A model generated the notes under the pieces. It made no database searches, was not told where the DNA came from, and saw only the letters and a program-made list of their open reading frames with translations. 64,000 bases of DNA from Halocafeteria seosinensis (Eukaryota; Sar; Bigyra; Bicosoecida). Shown one piece after another: positions 21,543 through 34,566 of this stretch; positions within the stretch are counted from its first letter, which is position 1; each line of letters opens with the position of its first letter. The translations under genes and the position numbers were made by a program. The DNA is taken from positions 1-64,000 of the forward strand of contig LVLI01000320.1 of assembly GCA_001687465.1 (NCBI GenBank), in the 5' to 3' direction.

Positions 21543-22620
21543 ATGGCTCAGCCAGAGCAGCCTAAAGGGGCAGGGGAGTTAGTGCCCGTGGGCCCGAATA
21601 TATGGATTGTAAAGAAGTTATTTGCTCTCGGTAAAGGAGAGACTTCGGGCCTCACAGAGGAGCTATTGAAGAAGCGTTTGTTGGAAGGGTATGCGAACAA
21701 GTCATGGGTAACAGAGGTAAGCACGCGCATGACGTCCCCGGGATGAGTCACTGACACGGTAGTTGCTATCTTTTCGTGCCCATTATACAGGAAGATGAAG
21801 AATCCACACCAAGTCAGATACAGGAGGAAAAAAAGAATGTGGAAGCTATCCGCAAAGGAGAGAATGTAGATCTGCCTCTGGATACGACTATGACAGTGAT
21901 CCGCTCCTCGGATACCAAGAGAGTCTTGCTTCACTCTTGTGTTGCTTATGATGAAAACCTTGCTGAACAAGTAGATGATCTAGGACATGTCACCGGGATA
22001 ATTGCCCCGAACTTGCAACATTGGGTCTTTCTTAAGGAATGGGCGAAACGGTTTCCAGATGCAATTGTCTATCACTCACCTGCAGCTTTGGGTGAGTCCC
22101 TGCCGAAGAAACTCGATCAATACGTACAATCAGAGAGACTGCAGAACTTACAAAAATGTGATAATGTGGATCGAAATTTGCAACACTGTCTCTTAGAGGG
22201 CGCGCCTTTGATGCTAAATGAAACGCTGTTTTTCCACAAGCCTTCGGAAACGTTGATTGCGTCAGACGCCTTTTATGGTGGGTACCAAGCCGACGACCCT
22301 TTCTTGACATGGTTTTCCCGTATTTGGTTCAAGATCACGAAGGGCAGCTGGAGAAGCGAAAAACTCCCTATATATAGAACTTCGAGAGTGAAGTCCCATG
22401 GAGACTCCGAGGTATGCCTTCCTCCTTCATTTGTACTTGCATTTTCATCTATACCACATCGATACACATGCAGCAACTCGTTAGATGCGTTCAAGATATT
22501 ATCGATCAATGGGAATTTAAACAAATCGTCTTTGCACATGGGACCAACCCGTTTAATTCTGATCCTAGAAAGAAGTTTATAGAAGCTTGGGTCGCGGGAG
22601 TAGGCTGTGACGAGGCGTAA
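21543..22620 (+). CDS. DUF4336 family protein (metallo-beta-lactamase-like fold)
   Basis: Three exons, 21543-21716, 21791-22411 and 22474-22620, giving 313 aa with all phases matching. Family blocks in order: VPVGPNIWIVKKLF, DTTMTVIRSSDTKRVLLHS, VTGIIAPNLQHWVFLKEW, IVYHSPAA, ETLIASDAFYGGY, TWFSRIWFKITKGSW and KQIVFAHG. This is the core of DUF4336, a family found mainly in cyanobacteria, plants, algae and some fungi. Its fold relates to metallo-beta-lactamases, but the usual HxHxDH metal motif is not evident here. Biochemical role unknown. I chose the Met at 21543 because it directly precedes the conserved region; an in-frame ATG at 21411 is possible. Confidence 0.82.
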
Positions 22621-24318
22621 TCCTTATGGAGCTTCAAAATTGTGTCAGAGGCGGTAATGGAGCCACATTACAGTGGTATAGCTCGGATCTTTCCAACGGG
22701 TGTGTTAGTATTCTCCTCCCTAAAGTAAACCACTTGAGTTGCGAGAGTACCAGGATAACTTATGTGGTTCCTTTAGAACGCGATAATCCTGTGCATACCT
22801 GTAGGAGCTGCATACAGTTGCATCTGTATGCTGTACATGAGAACGAACTCAGGTCTAGCATTCAAAGCTCCATACAGAAAGCCTACGAAATCAAAGGATA
22901 ACTGGCACACGATGGATGAGAATTACCTGGAGAAATGAAACAACAGGGACGCAGAGTATGCAAAGCCGATAAAGCAACCCACCGAATTCCGACATCCGTA
23001 CGTTCGGTCTGGCATTTTATAATGCGGTGTACAGTATCGCTGACTATGATTACTTGCCATGCCGGTTGAACTTCTTCGGCGGGAGCAATACTAATACACA
23101 TATCATATAAATCATATGTGACATATGCTTGTACATAGTCAAACTTCACGTGGGTTTTGTGTGTTGCGTGTGTGTACGTGGCGTGATGGCTCAACCTCAA
23201 CCGTGGGTCTACGAGTACGAGGGTAGCTCCCAGAAAGATCCTAACACGGTAGGATATATAAAACAACAGTGTACCAGGGTCCTACACCGGTTGTATCACT
23301 TTACAATGGAGCTCCGACTGCTTGCGGATTTGGAGTGTATTAGGCGGTGGGCTATCTGTCACATATGTGTGTATTGGTAGTTCTAAAAGCAGACGAATTT
23401 AGAAGTTATGGACCAAATATGAAATACATGTACATCATCAGTCGCATTACATTGCTCTCCTCTGTACTATCTGGTGCTAATTCGGCACGGCTCGATTCCT
23501 GGAAACACTAGTTAACTAACATTGTTGAATCTTTTGGCATCGGCACAGAGTGCACTGCAGTTACATGGCCACGGCGAAACGCGGACGCATCAGCAGGTCC
23601 TTCAACTTAACGTACAAGCATGACTCTCGCTCAAACACCTGCTGCTTTCCTTCATACGGCGTTTTTAGGGAATGACGATACTCACCAAACCACCATGCAC
23701 CCATTCCAGCGCAGTGGGCGCTCTCCAATTACCAACACTGCTGAGGGACCAAGAAGCGGGGGTCAGGCTCAACCGAGATACGATGTATGTATGTGCTGGT
23801 GATGTTGGCTTTCATTTGTTTCCTCAAGGAAGAATATACAGCTTCTGAGACATCATCGTGATTCCAAAGGATGTTTAACACATTTGGGGGTGGTTCGCAA
23901 GAACATGCGGTCGCATGGTCGGTTATAAAGGGCGTTCGTGTGGGAACAAAAAAGGTCTCAATCGCATGCGAGACTCCGGGACGACATATCTCCTGCTATG
24001 CTTTTAATGTAGTCGCTAACGACGTAATTGTTAGCCTCGTCTGGTATCACAGTGTAGATATGTTGACTGCAAAACGTATATGCTCCAGTGTCGTGTAAAT
24101 ATTGGCGCGACAGGAATTGTAGCGTCTTGTAATTTTGTTTTCTTGCGTAGCACATTGGGAACGGCGTCGCTTACGGTTTTGTCTGATTGATTACCCACTT
24201 CCAGCAGTATTTTCCCTGATACCATCGGTTCTAGACACCCAAGACATATCAGTTCAGCTCTCAGTGCTGTACACGGAAGGGACTGAAACAGAGCAAACTG
24301 AATCTTGGGTCCTCTGAA
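22621..24318. other. gene-poor stretch with weak exon candidates
   Basis: Longest gap in the left half. Contains the second copy of the dispersed repeat (23345-23364). Two weak candidates: an ORF at 22626-22901, and a possible two-exon reading, 23620-23787 (donor GTATG) joined to an open stretch after the CAG at about 23840. Neither has family support, so no CDS is claimed. Confidence 0.4.
23345..23364 (+). repeat. dispersed 20-nt repeat, copy 2
   Basis: Exact copy of 259-278, followed by a degenerate GT stretch and TTCTA as in copy 1. Lies in the gene-poor stretch. Confidence 0.5.
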
Positions 24319-27300
24319 ATGGGACTGCAACAGGAAATGGAGGGGACAAAAGTGAAAAATACAGATGAATTAGCTCACGGACAAAGAATGAACGGAGGGG
24401 GCAAATATTCCACTATCGCCAACCGTCTTGAAGTGGTGCGACAAGAGGTCCAACAGACCGAAATTTACTCAAGCAGCTCTACCGCGACTTCTAGCAGTCA
24501 GCTTCAACGTGGGACAAGACAAGAGCAAAATAGAAGTCCACGGGAAGCCAGCGCGAGATCAGTGTCGCCGCGAGCCCGATTGCAACCATTAGATAATGAG
24601 AGAGCCCCTGTCAGCAGGCGAGAAACGGAAGAGTCGAACGGTTCCATTCCCAGTCTGCGGAGACCACTGAACGGGTCTTCCAGTGCGAAGGAAACTGGTG
24701 CGCAAGGGTCTTCTCACGGACATTCCTCCAACTACTCGCAAGCTCCATTCAAAGTATGTGCAGTTCGGGTCATTATCCAATTGATGTCTTATCCAACCTC
24801 TTGCTACTGGTTCTTGGATACAGCAAACGAACTCACATGGTTCTGCAGAAGAAGTGAATAGTGTGAGTACCGCAAAGCGTCTTAATACAACCGACCCAGT
24901 GACGTTAACGATATTTGTTTATTTTAATGTAGCAGGTTGCGCCCCAAAGAGTAGCAGTTACTCAAACGACGGGCCGTCAAGAGGAGCAGGGGGTGCGAGC
25001 GAAGGGCAGCGAAGCAAGGTCCAACATGGGCCCCGAGTTAAACAGTTCTCTCCTTATTCTGCAACTTCTGGAGGCCTCTACGAATGAGCAGTCATCATAT
25101 AGCACAAAGACCTCTGTAGAAAAGGCGACAAGATTACGGGATAGCCTGAGAGCCCGGCCTAAGTCTGAGCAACTTCAGGCAGACTTCATTCAAGCTGTTC
25201 GCCACGCATACGAGACTTCCTTTTCGGAGGCTGCAAAATCGACATCCGGAATTGGGGTAGAAAGCGGGAGAAAACTCTCGTCGCTTTGGGATACAAGTTT
25301 TGTACGAGTTTTGCGAGACCCTTTAGAAAGCATCCTCTCTGCTGCTGAAAGACTCTGGATGTTCTTTGATCCGCGATACGTCGTCGTTGATGACACACTG
25401 AGACTGCGCTTGTCATCTATCCAGTTAGCAAAGAAAGCCTTCCTGAAGCTTGTCTACGAACAACATCGCCAGGAAGGAATGGAGGTCAATGAGACGTCCG
25501 AAGAGGCCAAAGACCGAATATGCGAGGCCAGAGAAGGTCTACACTCGCATATAACGGAAATACTGAGAACTTGGGACAACTATGTGGCTTCATCCTCGTA
25601 CAGCGGTGAAATTCAGGCGTGCGACGTGTTAGAAATGGCGAGAACCGTTTGCAACCACATCGCTGATCTTGAAACACGTGCCAGTCTACTTCTCTCATTA
25701 CGTGAGTGTTTCGGCTTCATAGGGGAAGGTGAAGTAGAGCTACCATTTGACGAGCAGGCACTACGAGGACAAAAAGAACTGAATTGCCTGGCACGCTACG
25801 TTGACTCAACACTCTCTCTATTGAGAGATATGGAGAAAGCCTCGCTGCGAACGTTTTCGTTTACGGACATGCACAATACCGGTATATTCTCAAGTGCATG
25901 GAAGGAGTTCCATTCATGCATGGACAGCATTGGGTTTGCAACTATGACAGCTGCTTCCATGGCAAAACGAGAATCAACAAATGGGAGCGATGAGGATGTG
26001 CGACAGTTGCAGGAAGCCCTGAAACTGGTCGAGAAGAAGTACGCTACTGCTTGCAATGTGGTCCAGTTGTGCCTACAGGCCCACTACGAGGACCAAAAGC
26101 ATAAATCTAAAGTAGATGACGCGTTAGCGGAGGAAGCACGCCTGCATGATCAACTGGGGAAGACAGAGGAGGAAGCAGACTCGATTATTGGTAAAGCACA
26201 GGATTGCAAAGAGCACATTGTCAAAGGGGGTTCTTCCACGGAGGGTATCGCCAAAGACCGTTCAAAACTGAAATTACTGAAAGAATTAGAGGAGCTCTAT
26301 CGCAGGCTGATGGACGCGCTCGTTATGGCCAAGAATCTTGCTTCAAAGACGCGGAAAACTGCTTCTACTGAAGAGGACAAGGACGAGCTGCCGTATCCAC
26401 AGTATTACCCTCTGAGTCAAGTTACGGGGAATCCTCGAGAGTTTTTAGACACTACACAGCTGGAGAAGTTGGCTGAAGCAATAAGGAGAGCAACGACGAT
26501 ACTATTTGACATGAAAAGACTATGGGCGGAAGGGATAAAAGAAGGCTTACTCCGTGACGGCAAGGGTACCGATGAAGATGTCAGGTTTTTTAGGCTGGTT
26601 TCCCCCCTGGACGACATGCGATCAGGCGTAGGGCGAAACCCCATCACATTTTCCGAAGTCTCTAGAGGGCATAGATCAAACGCTGTGGTACTTACAGACC
26701 CAATTGAACGATCCCCGCTGGTTCCGAGGCAGGGAGTCAGAGGATTAATTGAATATCCCCTGAGCTTACGACAAGCTATTGTTGTGGGCCATTTTGATAG
26801 TGTAACTGTGGCGCTGCTTCACGGCGATTGCCAACGAGTATCGAAACGCTTGAGGAAACTTCTGAGAGCATATCGAGCGGTTCTGAGTTTTACCAAGCAG
26901 ATGCACCAAATTTCACGGAAGAGTATCAGGCGCAAAACATTGGTATCTGCCCTCCGGAGCAGTACTACCGCGTTGAAGAGAGCAGAATCAAACTTTCCCC
27001 CTTTTATATCCCTGACTTCTGTTGGTTTGGAATCCATACGATATGTAAATACGTTCGCAGCCTGTGTGCGAGAAGCTGAAATGGAAGTTGCGAAACTGGT
27101 CCTAGCTTATGAACGCATGATAACAGGAGGTGGCTCTTCAAGGAGGTTGCTCCCTTTATTGAACCAAAACAGCGAGTCTATGGATACTCGAACGGATTCA
27201 GAGGCTGCGTTGACTCCACGAATGCTGAACGATGGCAGTACAGGATCATGGAGTCCCCGCGGGCATGTTGGCGTGAACGTTCAGGGTTGTAGTGACTCGG

Positions 27301-27512
27301 ACACAGACGGTAGTGTGAAATCCTTCCCACCTCGTGTCCACGCTGCTGCCAACAGCAGCTCTGCCAATGGTATCGGGGCCTTGTCTCCAGTAGATGAACT
27401 GGCCGCCAACGATGGCAAGGGGCCCAAAAGACCAACACAGCCTTACAAAGAAAAGAACCGTGATTCTAGATCGATACGTGACCGTCGTAAGGTAGTTCAT
27501 AACTCAAAATAA
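24319..27512 (+). CDS. large helical protein, paralog A (unknown family)
   Basis: Three exons, 24319-24753, 24824-24862 and about 24933-27512; 1017 aa. Starts MGLQQEMEG. Shares its plan with the gene at 30380-34566. The N-terminal block here is KYSTIANRLEVVRQEVQQ. A disordered Ser/Arg-rich linker follows, then a long helical core starting AAERLWMFFDPRYVVVDD. The C-terminal helical block contains RLRKLLRAYRAVLSFTKQ and KSIRRKTLVSALRSSTTALK. The tail is again Ser-rich. No enzyme motif, membrane helix or known domain is visible. Coiled-coil propensity is high around residues 450-600. A scaffold or cytoskeletal role is a guess. The second acceptor could be 24936 instead of 24933. Confidence 0.65.
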
Positions 27513-27733
27513 GGCCATTCGATAGCTCACCAGAGGTTTTCAACGCAATGTATTGACTGCAATAATTGACACACCTCCTCGCTCCGTACACAGCAATCTT
27601 TGCTTTCACTTCACATGAACGACATCGTCTATGCCACACACACCGCAGTAAACATCGGTCATTGTTGAGAGTTATACCTAGCATTGTAGTTATAACTGTG
27701 CAGTGCTGTGGGAGAGGCGTTTGGAAGAGCAAA

Positions 27734-29438
27734 ATGTCGTTCGATTTCCTGGAGGAGGCGAATCGCCTTGAGGGAGAAGCTGATTCTTCTTCGGATGAAA
27801 ATGAAGGGGATTATGAGCGCATAACCCCTCAATCCTTGACAGCACAGTTGGGAGAGATCATAGAATACTTGAAAAGGAAGCCGCGGAACATCGCTCTCCC
27901 TATGGAGCAAGTGAGCCGCGAAACAAACGTGGTACGTGCGAATAGGGCTGTGCAGACGTGAGAGTTTATTGAGCGTATTTCATGGTCCAAGGGGGTGTTG
28001 CTGCAGCCATTACAAAATAATCCTAAATTAGTAGAAAATCTGGAAAATAATCCCAAAATCGAAGTAAAAAATGGAAGGCTAAGGTATAGGCCCGTTGTGG
28101 AAGACGTCCACAACAAGCGCGATTTACTGGAGCATTTGAAATACGTAAGGCTAGGGCTTTAGACTGAAGGATGTGCAGGGAAGAGCAGCACAAAACATAC
28201 TTTGTTTACATACGAACAGAAACGAAGAGGAGTATCAGTCGATGACATAAAGGAGGCTTACCCTAAAGCAAAACGGGATGTGGAAATACTAGTTGATCAA
28301 GCTCAAGTATGATGTCTACTGATTATGTTGAAATTTTTTGGACTACCTACTAAGATTAAAATTATATGCAGGTGATCCGCATTCGGAATATAGATACGAA
28401 AATGCCCTCTGTAGTATTCCCGCGAACTAAACCGTAAGAAAAGATCGACTCCCGCGTTGGCTTCTGCCTGTATACTGAAGAGTGGTTTCGGGCACGATAC
28501 AGTTTAATAGTACCGCTCTCAGGACACTTTTCTGTAACAAAGAATGAAATTAATGTTCGTACCACGTCGAATATGACAGGGGAGCTGTTTCGTGGAGACG
28601 CCTTACACTTGGGAAGTAAGAAGTTTGGTGGTAGCACTGCCATACGGCGAGCGTTTTTCACTCAACCTTTCTATGGTAGCAGATGCAATGTATCGAGTAT
28701 CTATGGACATGAAGATATCTGCCAATAGAACAGAAAAAGCCTCCCAAGAGCGGGCTGTGCGGGAGACAGGTGGGAATGATACCGCGGCGAATACGAGGGC
28801 AACGAGGAGGAGAGGGGACGGCTATATCGAGTATGTTCATGATTTCACTTCGGACAATCTTCCTCTTGATCGTCCCTACGAAGGAGCGTCGGATGATAAA
28901 GTCACAGGCTCCAAATTCGGGGCTCATGGTAAGGCTGTGTAAATGCTCAAATGTGTTGAGTGCTGTCTAACGTTCGAATGCGGGCTACAGCGGACCTTAG
29001 AAACCTGTGGCATTCCATAAAGCTGCCGGATACTCACTTGGAATTGAGACGCAAGCTTGAAGGCGCGGGTCTTCTGCATGTACGTTTATCTTCTTTCCTC
29101 TGAGAAAGGATAACCGTTTATATAAAGAAATGGCCAAATGTGTACAGGTATCGCAAATGACAGGGGATACTTTAGCTCCGAAGAGGAAGTTCTCCGAGGG
29201 AGTGAAGAAGAAGCCGAAGAAGCGTCGGCGTGGTGTTAGTAAAAGTCGGTCTGAAGCAAATAAACATCTAGAAGGGACTGCAGTTGGCCGCAGCATTGAG
29301 CAGGTATGTTCTTGTCCTTTATTGGGATTTGTTGTAAAACTGATGCACACGCTCGGCAACGTTGATGGATGACAGGCTAGATATGAGAAAGCAATTAAGG
29401 AAGCCAAGGAAGAACAACGCGCTCATAGGCAGTCCTGA
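27734..29438 (+). CDS. TFA2: transcription initiation factor IIE subunit beta
   Basis: Beta subunit of TFIIE, which works with TFIIH in RNA polymerase II promoter opening. Nine exons: 27734-27931, 28007-28144, 28220-28306, 28372-28433, 28503-28615, 28683-28928, 28991-29079, 29148-29303 and 29376-29438; 383 aa, phases consistent. First winged helix: TPQSLTAQLGEIIEYLKRKP and NNPKIEVKNGRLRYRP. Second: RRGVSVDDIKEAYPKAKRDV and IRIRNIDTKMPSVVFP. Then the conserved block LRNLWHSIKLPD and a basic tail (KKKPKKRRRG). Between VVFPRTKP and the conserved block, exons 5 and 6 add about 115 residues where other TFIIE-beta proteins have a short linker. These two exons rest on splice signals and phase only. 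The gene sits between two paralogous giant genes. Confidence 0.88.
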
Positions 29439-30379
29439 AACTACAAATTGAAACTGCTTTGAGGAATTTGGCTCTAAAGAGACGATATTCATTCAGTCGA
29501 AGTATATACCTTCGGTTGGGTGGTTATTGCGTAATCGATGCTCCGCTTGCGCGATCATGCATGCTGGTGTTACAATCATAAGTAACGATATCTGTAGTGA
29601 GCTTCTATTCTGAGAACGGAACCAAAGTTAATATACATTGATTACAGTTTGTGCTTCTAAAAGGAAGTCATTCAGGTTTATGATGTCGTAAGTCGCGTTG
29701 GGGTTCCCAGTGGGATTTCGCAGTCTGGAACCCCATGTCTACAACTGTCAAGCACCCGCAAGCTAGCAAGTCAGCGTCGATTCCATGTGAGCGTGTGTAT
29801 GTGTGTGAGAGAGAGAGGGAGATCGGATAGTATTAGTATTTTATTCTTGCCGTAGAAAGGGGGTCTGCAGACTGCCGCGGCAGTGCAGCCCTTGAGCGGC
29901 CACCCTTTGGACGAGATTCTTTGCCCTCCTTGGCTCCGGCGTTCTGGAGCCCGTTTTCCGCACGGGTTCAACCGATAAGTTGTGGATGGTTTTGTAGCTC
30001 CCAAGGGCTAGTTGTCTCTCGGATGAGGTGTTGTGACTAGTGTCCTACAGTATGCGCAAATGTAGAAAAGTGCGGTTGTGTGATTGGAAGAGGTTATAGT
30101 GTTTGAAACATCAAGGCAAGATTCGCCCCGCTGTCTTGAGACGAGGTAAGACCTGCGACCGACTCCAAGCGCAATTGCCGCTTTATGCGTCGCTAGATAG
30201 CTTTATTTTGTTCGATACGCCCATACAGAGGAGGTGAGGTGATACGGGTTTCTGTGGTACTGGAAACTTGCGTAAAACGGGTCGGGTGAACTGATCTTCT
30301 TGGAACGCATTCGTCATATCTCGGCTGGCGGTGGAGAAAAAAAGGCCGAGGAATCCAAGAGAAATACATCACTTTAAGT
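29439..30379. other. intergenic with microsatellite and palindromes
   Basis: Contains a GT/GA microsatellite (about 29791-29820). It also has a perfect 14-nt palindrome, ACTGCCGCGGCAGT, at about 29872-29885, and a 6-bp stem hairpin (GGCTCC/GGAGCC) near 29931-29950. Locally GC-rich. Probably the long 5' region of the next gene; a structured RNA cannot be excluded. Confidence 0.4.
29791..29820 (+). repeat. GT/GA microsatellite
   Basis: Compound simple repeat passing from GT units into GA units. Confidence 0.8.
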
Positions 30380-33300
30380 ATGGAAGTGATGAGTCAACAG
30401 CAGCAAGAGGGGTCCTTTGCAGGGAGGAAAAAATACGGGACGATCGCTAGTCGCGTGGAGGAGGTTCGACAGGAAGTCAGGCAAGAACAGCGACGTTCAA
30501 CTAGGCATGAACAGACAGTAACGTCTGAAGCTAGTAGCAACAGGAGAGTATCCCCGAGACAGCCATTGAATGCTATAGAGACAACCTCGCGTTCCAAACC
30601 ACCGTTAAGTCCGAGGAAGCTTCCTCCGACGGGAAACAGGAAAGGCACGAAAGAAGTAAGCGCAAACTGTTCAGTAACTGCATTTCATTGGGCGACTTCG
30701 ACTTACAACGCCGATGAGCGCTGCAGGGCTTGAGTCCACCAAATGGAACAAATGGATACTATTCTGATCGGAGCAGCTCCGAGGTAAGTCTGCAACGTTA
30801 TTAAGGAAATTGTACGGACAGTGGGTATTCAGGTCTTCGTGTCATGCAAATACAGTTGAGCAATGGATCCTCCGGCGATTCTAATCGAGAAGCGAACAAG
30901 GAAGTAACTGTTCCTTCGGCTGCTTCTTGGATTGAGTAAGTAGTTTGGACGTCTGCAAGCTTGCGTGTTGCTTCTTTTGATTCTCCCCTCATTCGCAGGA
31001 ACGGCAACGGGTCGTCCCGAAACACCCAGGAGTTCCATGAGTCTCAGCACTGCGAAAGTACCTCTACACAGCAACAACATAGCTTCTCTTCCCAAGCGTA
31101 TGAGGCTCACCTCCAAAATGGTAAGGAGGACGGTGAATACGGGAGGCTTCACGATGGTTCTTATGAGGAAATGAAAGCTACCAGTCAGCATCGGTCGTCC
31201 GAAGAGGGAAACGAAAAGGAATCCGGTGATCGCAGTTCGGGAAACTACGAAGGCCCCACGCCTTACCGACACCTGCCGGACGAACGACCTGACTCCGCTG
31301 AAGCTGTCGCTAATAACAAAGATAATGATGATTCTTCGTCTTACAACTCAGAGACCTATTCTGTCCACTCCCCTGCAAAACTGTACAGCGGGTCGGAAGC
31401 TAATCTTATGGATAAAGTTGGCGATGATTCTAGCGGTTCGGCTGTTAAAGCTGCTATTCAAACTTTGGGGATGATGGAGCGACTCATGGCTCATAACAAG
31501 CACGACTACCCCGAGTTTACCTCCGCCCTGAATAAAGCGGGTACGCTACGAGGTCTGCTAGCGTCAAATCCCAACTCAACGCAGCTGCAGAAAGAGTTTA
31601 CGTCTGCGGTGGATAAGGCGTACGACCTGTCCCAACAGGTGGAGCTGTCTCCCGGAAAGAGTATGAAGAGTATCCGTCTCGATCCCCAGCAACTGCAACA
31701 GCGCATGGCCGAGGCTGAGGAAGACGAACCGGAGGAGCATATATTGGACTTGGAGACGTTGCGTGGCCGTCTCGAGCGGTTGTTGACCGCAGCTGAGAAT
31801 ATATCCATGTTCTTCGACCCAAAATATATTATTATCGACGATACTGTGAAACAGAGGCTCTCTGCTCTAAGGGCAGCAAAAGAAACTTTCTCAAAATTTC
31901 TACAGGAGCGGAGACAGCGGAAGCCAGAGTATGCGTATTCACAGAAGGACGTACAGGATCATATTGATGCTGCATACGCATGCATCCACGATCATTTGAT
32001 TGAAGTATCGCGTAAGTGGTATAAGCACTATGACGCTGTTGGGATGGAGGATGGTATTGGTCCGAGGGGGCTGCTGCAAATGGTAAAGACCGTAGCCGAT
32101 CATTTGTACAACTTGGAGAAGCGGTCAAAATTAGTAATCACACTGGAGAGGTGTTATGGCAAAACTGCGGAAGGCCAACTGAGGATGATGATGTCAAGTG
32201 GCCGCGAAAAATTAGAATCTCAGGAACTGTACACAACGCTTTCGGGCTACATTGATTCGACCCTCTCGCTGTTAGCGGAATTGGAATCTCATTCCGGTAG
32301 AGGCTTCAAATTTACGAATAGCAACCAAACTGGTTTGTTCAAGGCTGCATGGCGTGAGTTTCACCATTGCATGAATGGGCTTGGCTCCGCCTGTTTAGCT
32401 GCATTGAATTTAGGCAGTGCAAATACCCAAACGGGACAGAAAACTCAGATTCGAACTTTCCAACAGGCTTTGACGAGTCTTGAGCGGAAGTACTCCACAG
32501 CCCTGCAGGTCTTTCAAGAGTGTTTGAGAAGGAAGTACGAGGAAGAAGCCCGCCGCAAACGCGCCGAAGAGTTGGTTGATGAAGAATCCAACCTTAGAGG
32601 ACGATTGAAGCGCCAAGAGCGTCAAGTTGAACACATCTTACAAAAGGCAAGAGCTGCAAAAGAGGCCGAGCAAGGTTCAGAAGGGAGTGCCCCCAACTCT
32701 GGCAGTGAACAGCCTGGAAGCGGCTCGAAATCAACCGACTCAAAAGTTAATTTTGCTGTTGCCACGGAGATCGAGGCTATGTGCTTTGATCTTAATGTGG
32801 ATGTCAACGAAGGATGGCGGCTGGGGAACTTAGTGCGTTTTCAGCTGCCTGAAGATGAATCGGACAGTGTGCGCAGCGAAACGTATGTGCCTCTTCCACC
32901 GGATCTATCTACTCAGCCGAGGGAAGCGATGGATCTCGAGCGCTTGCAAGACTTTGCATCGCACATTCAGCATTTGGCTGGGCGTATCTTTGATTTGCAG
33001 CAAGCCTGGCAAAAAGCTGTTATGACTGCTGAACGAGAAGCAGAAGAGCGGAAACGCGAGCCACCTGCAATGGAGAGGGTGACTTACCGTCAATCCTCTC
33101 TCCCGTCCGATCCATCTTTCTGGATTCAACAGCCACCCCAGCCAGCTGAATCAACTTCTAAGCCTGTTGAAAAGCCGAAGCCGTCACTTGTTGAATCCCA
33201 GAAGGAGAAATCAAGCAAAAAGACTGGGGCTCAACGTTTCACCCTGCCTGTGGCGGAGGAGTGCAAGGGTTATAGGTCTCTGGCTGTGGTTTTGATTGAT

Positions 33301-34566
33301 CAACCACGTTTGCGGGCATTCAGGAAATATCCAAGAGGCGTCAACGCTTTGACGGATTATGCTCCTAGTTTAGCTCAGGCCATCACGCTTGATTCGTTCG
33401 ACAACACTGTAGCAACTGTTTTACAGGTGGATTCCAACAGGATATCCGCGCGGCTTCGTGCACTTCTCGACATATACCGAAACATCCTTAACTTCACGCG
33501 GGTTATTTATAAGTCATCCAAGAAAAGCGTAAAACGAAGAACTCTCGTGAAAGCATTATCAAACAGTACAAAGGCACTGAAGGAAGCTGACGCCAACGTT
33601 CCTGGCCTATTTCACGGACGTACTACTTCCTATAGGTCAGTAGAAGCGATCCGAGTGTTTGAGGGGTATGTCCGTCGAGCGGAAATGGAAGTAATCTCCC
33701 TCATAATGGCGTATGAAGTAATAATTGGATCGAGAATTTCTCCGTCAGCTAAAGGGTCTCCTCGAAGAGCCCAGAGTGAAGGCGGAGACCTAGCTCATTC
33801 TTCGAGCTCACTAAGTGGAGGTAGTGGGCACCGTTTCTTTCCGGAGCCGCTACGCGGGAGGAATGACAGTGCACCTGACGAAAAACTTATCTCTCCTCGA
33901 AGTGAAAACGCGTTTCGATATTCTGATAGAGAGCCGCATCGTCCCTCCCACGGTGGTATACGCGCACAAAATTCACCGCGAGTACGCGCCGACCTAAGCC
34001 CCCCCGGTGCTCAGAATGGCACGGCAGTGGAGTATCGGGGCGGTTACTCAAACAATCCTTCATCACAAATGGCGTCGTCTGGCAACGGAGAAGCGGGGCG
34101 CTCTCCCAGACATGCGGATGCTGGAGCAAGCGAGAGTAAAGTCAGTTCAAGGAAGGCTGTTCCTGAAAAGAGTGAGAGGAACGAATCTCCCCGCAGTTTC
34201 AGCTCTACCCGATCTCGTGAAGAGAGGAGGAACCGACACCACGACAAGGACGATAGCGATGTCCCCGATCCGATCAAGACAAAGAAAGGAGTACAATGGC
34301 AAAGAGACGATGGCTCTAAATGGGGTGATCGCCACAAGGGTATTACTATCGACAAGAACGGACCGAAACAAAGTCCAAGATCCGAAGGCGGGCGCTCTTC
34401 TTCAAAGCGTTCCAGTTCTGAAAGTCCAAGAGAAAAACGAAAAGAAAAAAACCCGATGCTGTTGAAAGAGGAAGCAGGATGGCATGATGTCGAATCGTTT
34501 AATAAGTCTAAGGGAATTCACCATGTATCCAGTAGGCACAACATGCCCTTAAACAAGAAGAAGTAA
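30380..34566 (+). CDS. large helical protein, paralog B (unknown family)
   Basis: Four exons, 30380-30655, 30727-30783, 30856-30935 and 30999-34566; 1326 aa. Same architecture as the 24319 gene. N-terminal block: KYGTIASRVEEVRQEVRQ. Helical core: AAENISMFFDPKYIIIDD and TGLFKAAWREFHHCMNGLGS (paralog A has TGIFSSAWKEFHSCMDSIGF). C-terminal block: RLRALLDIYRNILNFTRV and KSVKRRTLVKALSNSTKALK. A charged coiled coil (EARRKRAEELVDEE) lies in the middle. The last 270 residues are Ser/Arg/Asp-rich and disordered. Both copies share the order short N-terminal motif, disordered linker, core, C-terminal block, disordered tail. No domain recognised, no membrane helix. Paralogy is seen directly; function is unknown. 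Confidence 0.68.

Noticed and set aside
23563-24098. Possible small two-exon gene in the gene-poor gap
   Set aside because: Several overlapping frames with equal splice support and no recognisable product; kept only as a remark.
29771-30004. Minus-strand ORF that could be a small protein; nearby GGGTTCAA resembling a tRNA T-loop
   Set aside because: The ORF starts with TTG, not ATG, and no acceptor stem or anticodon arm could be built around the GGTTCAA.
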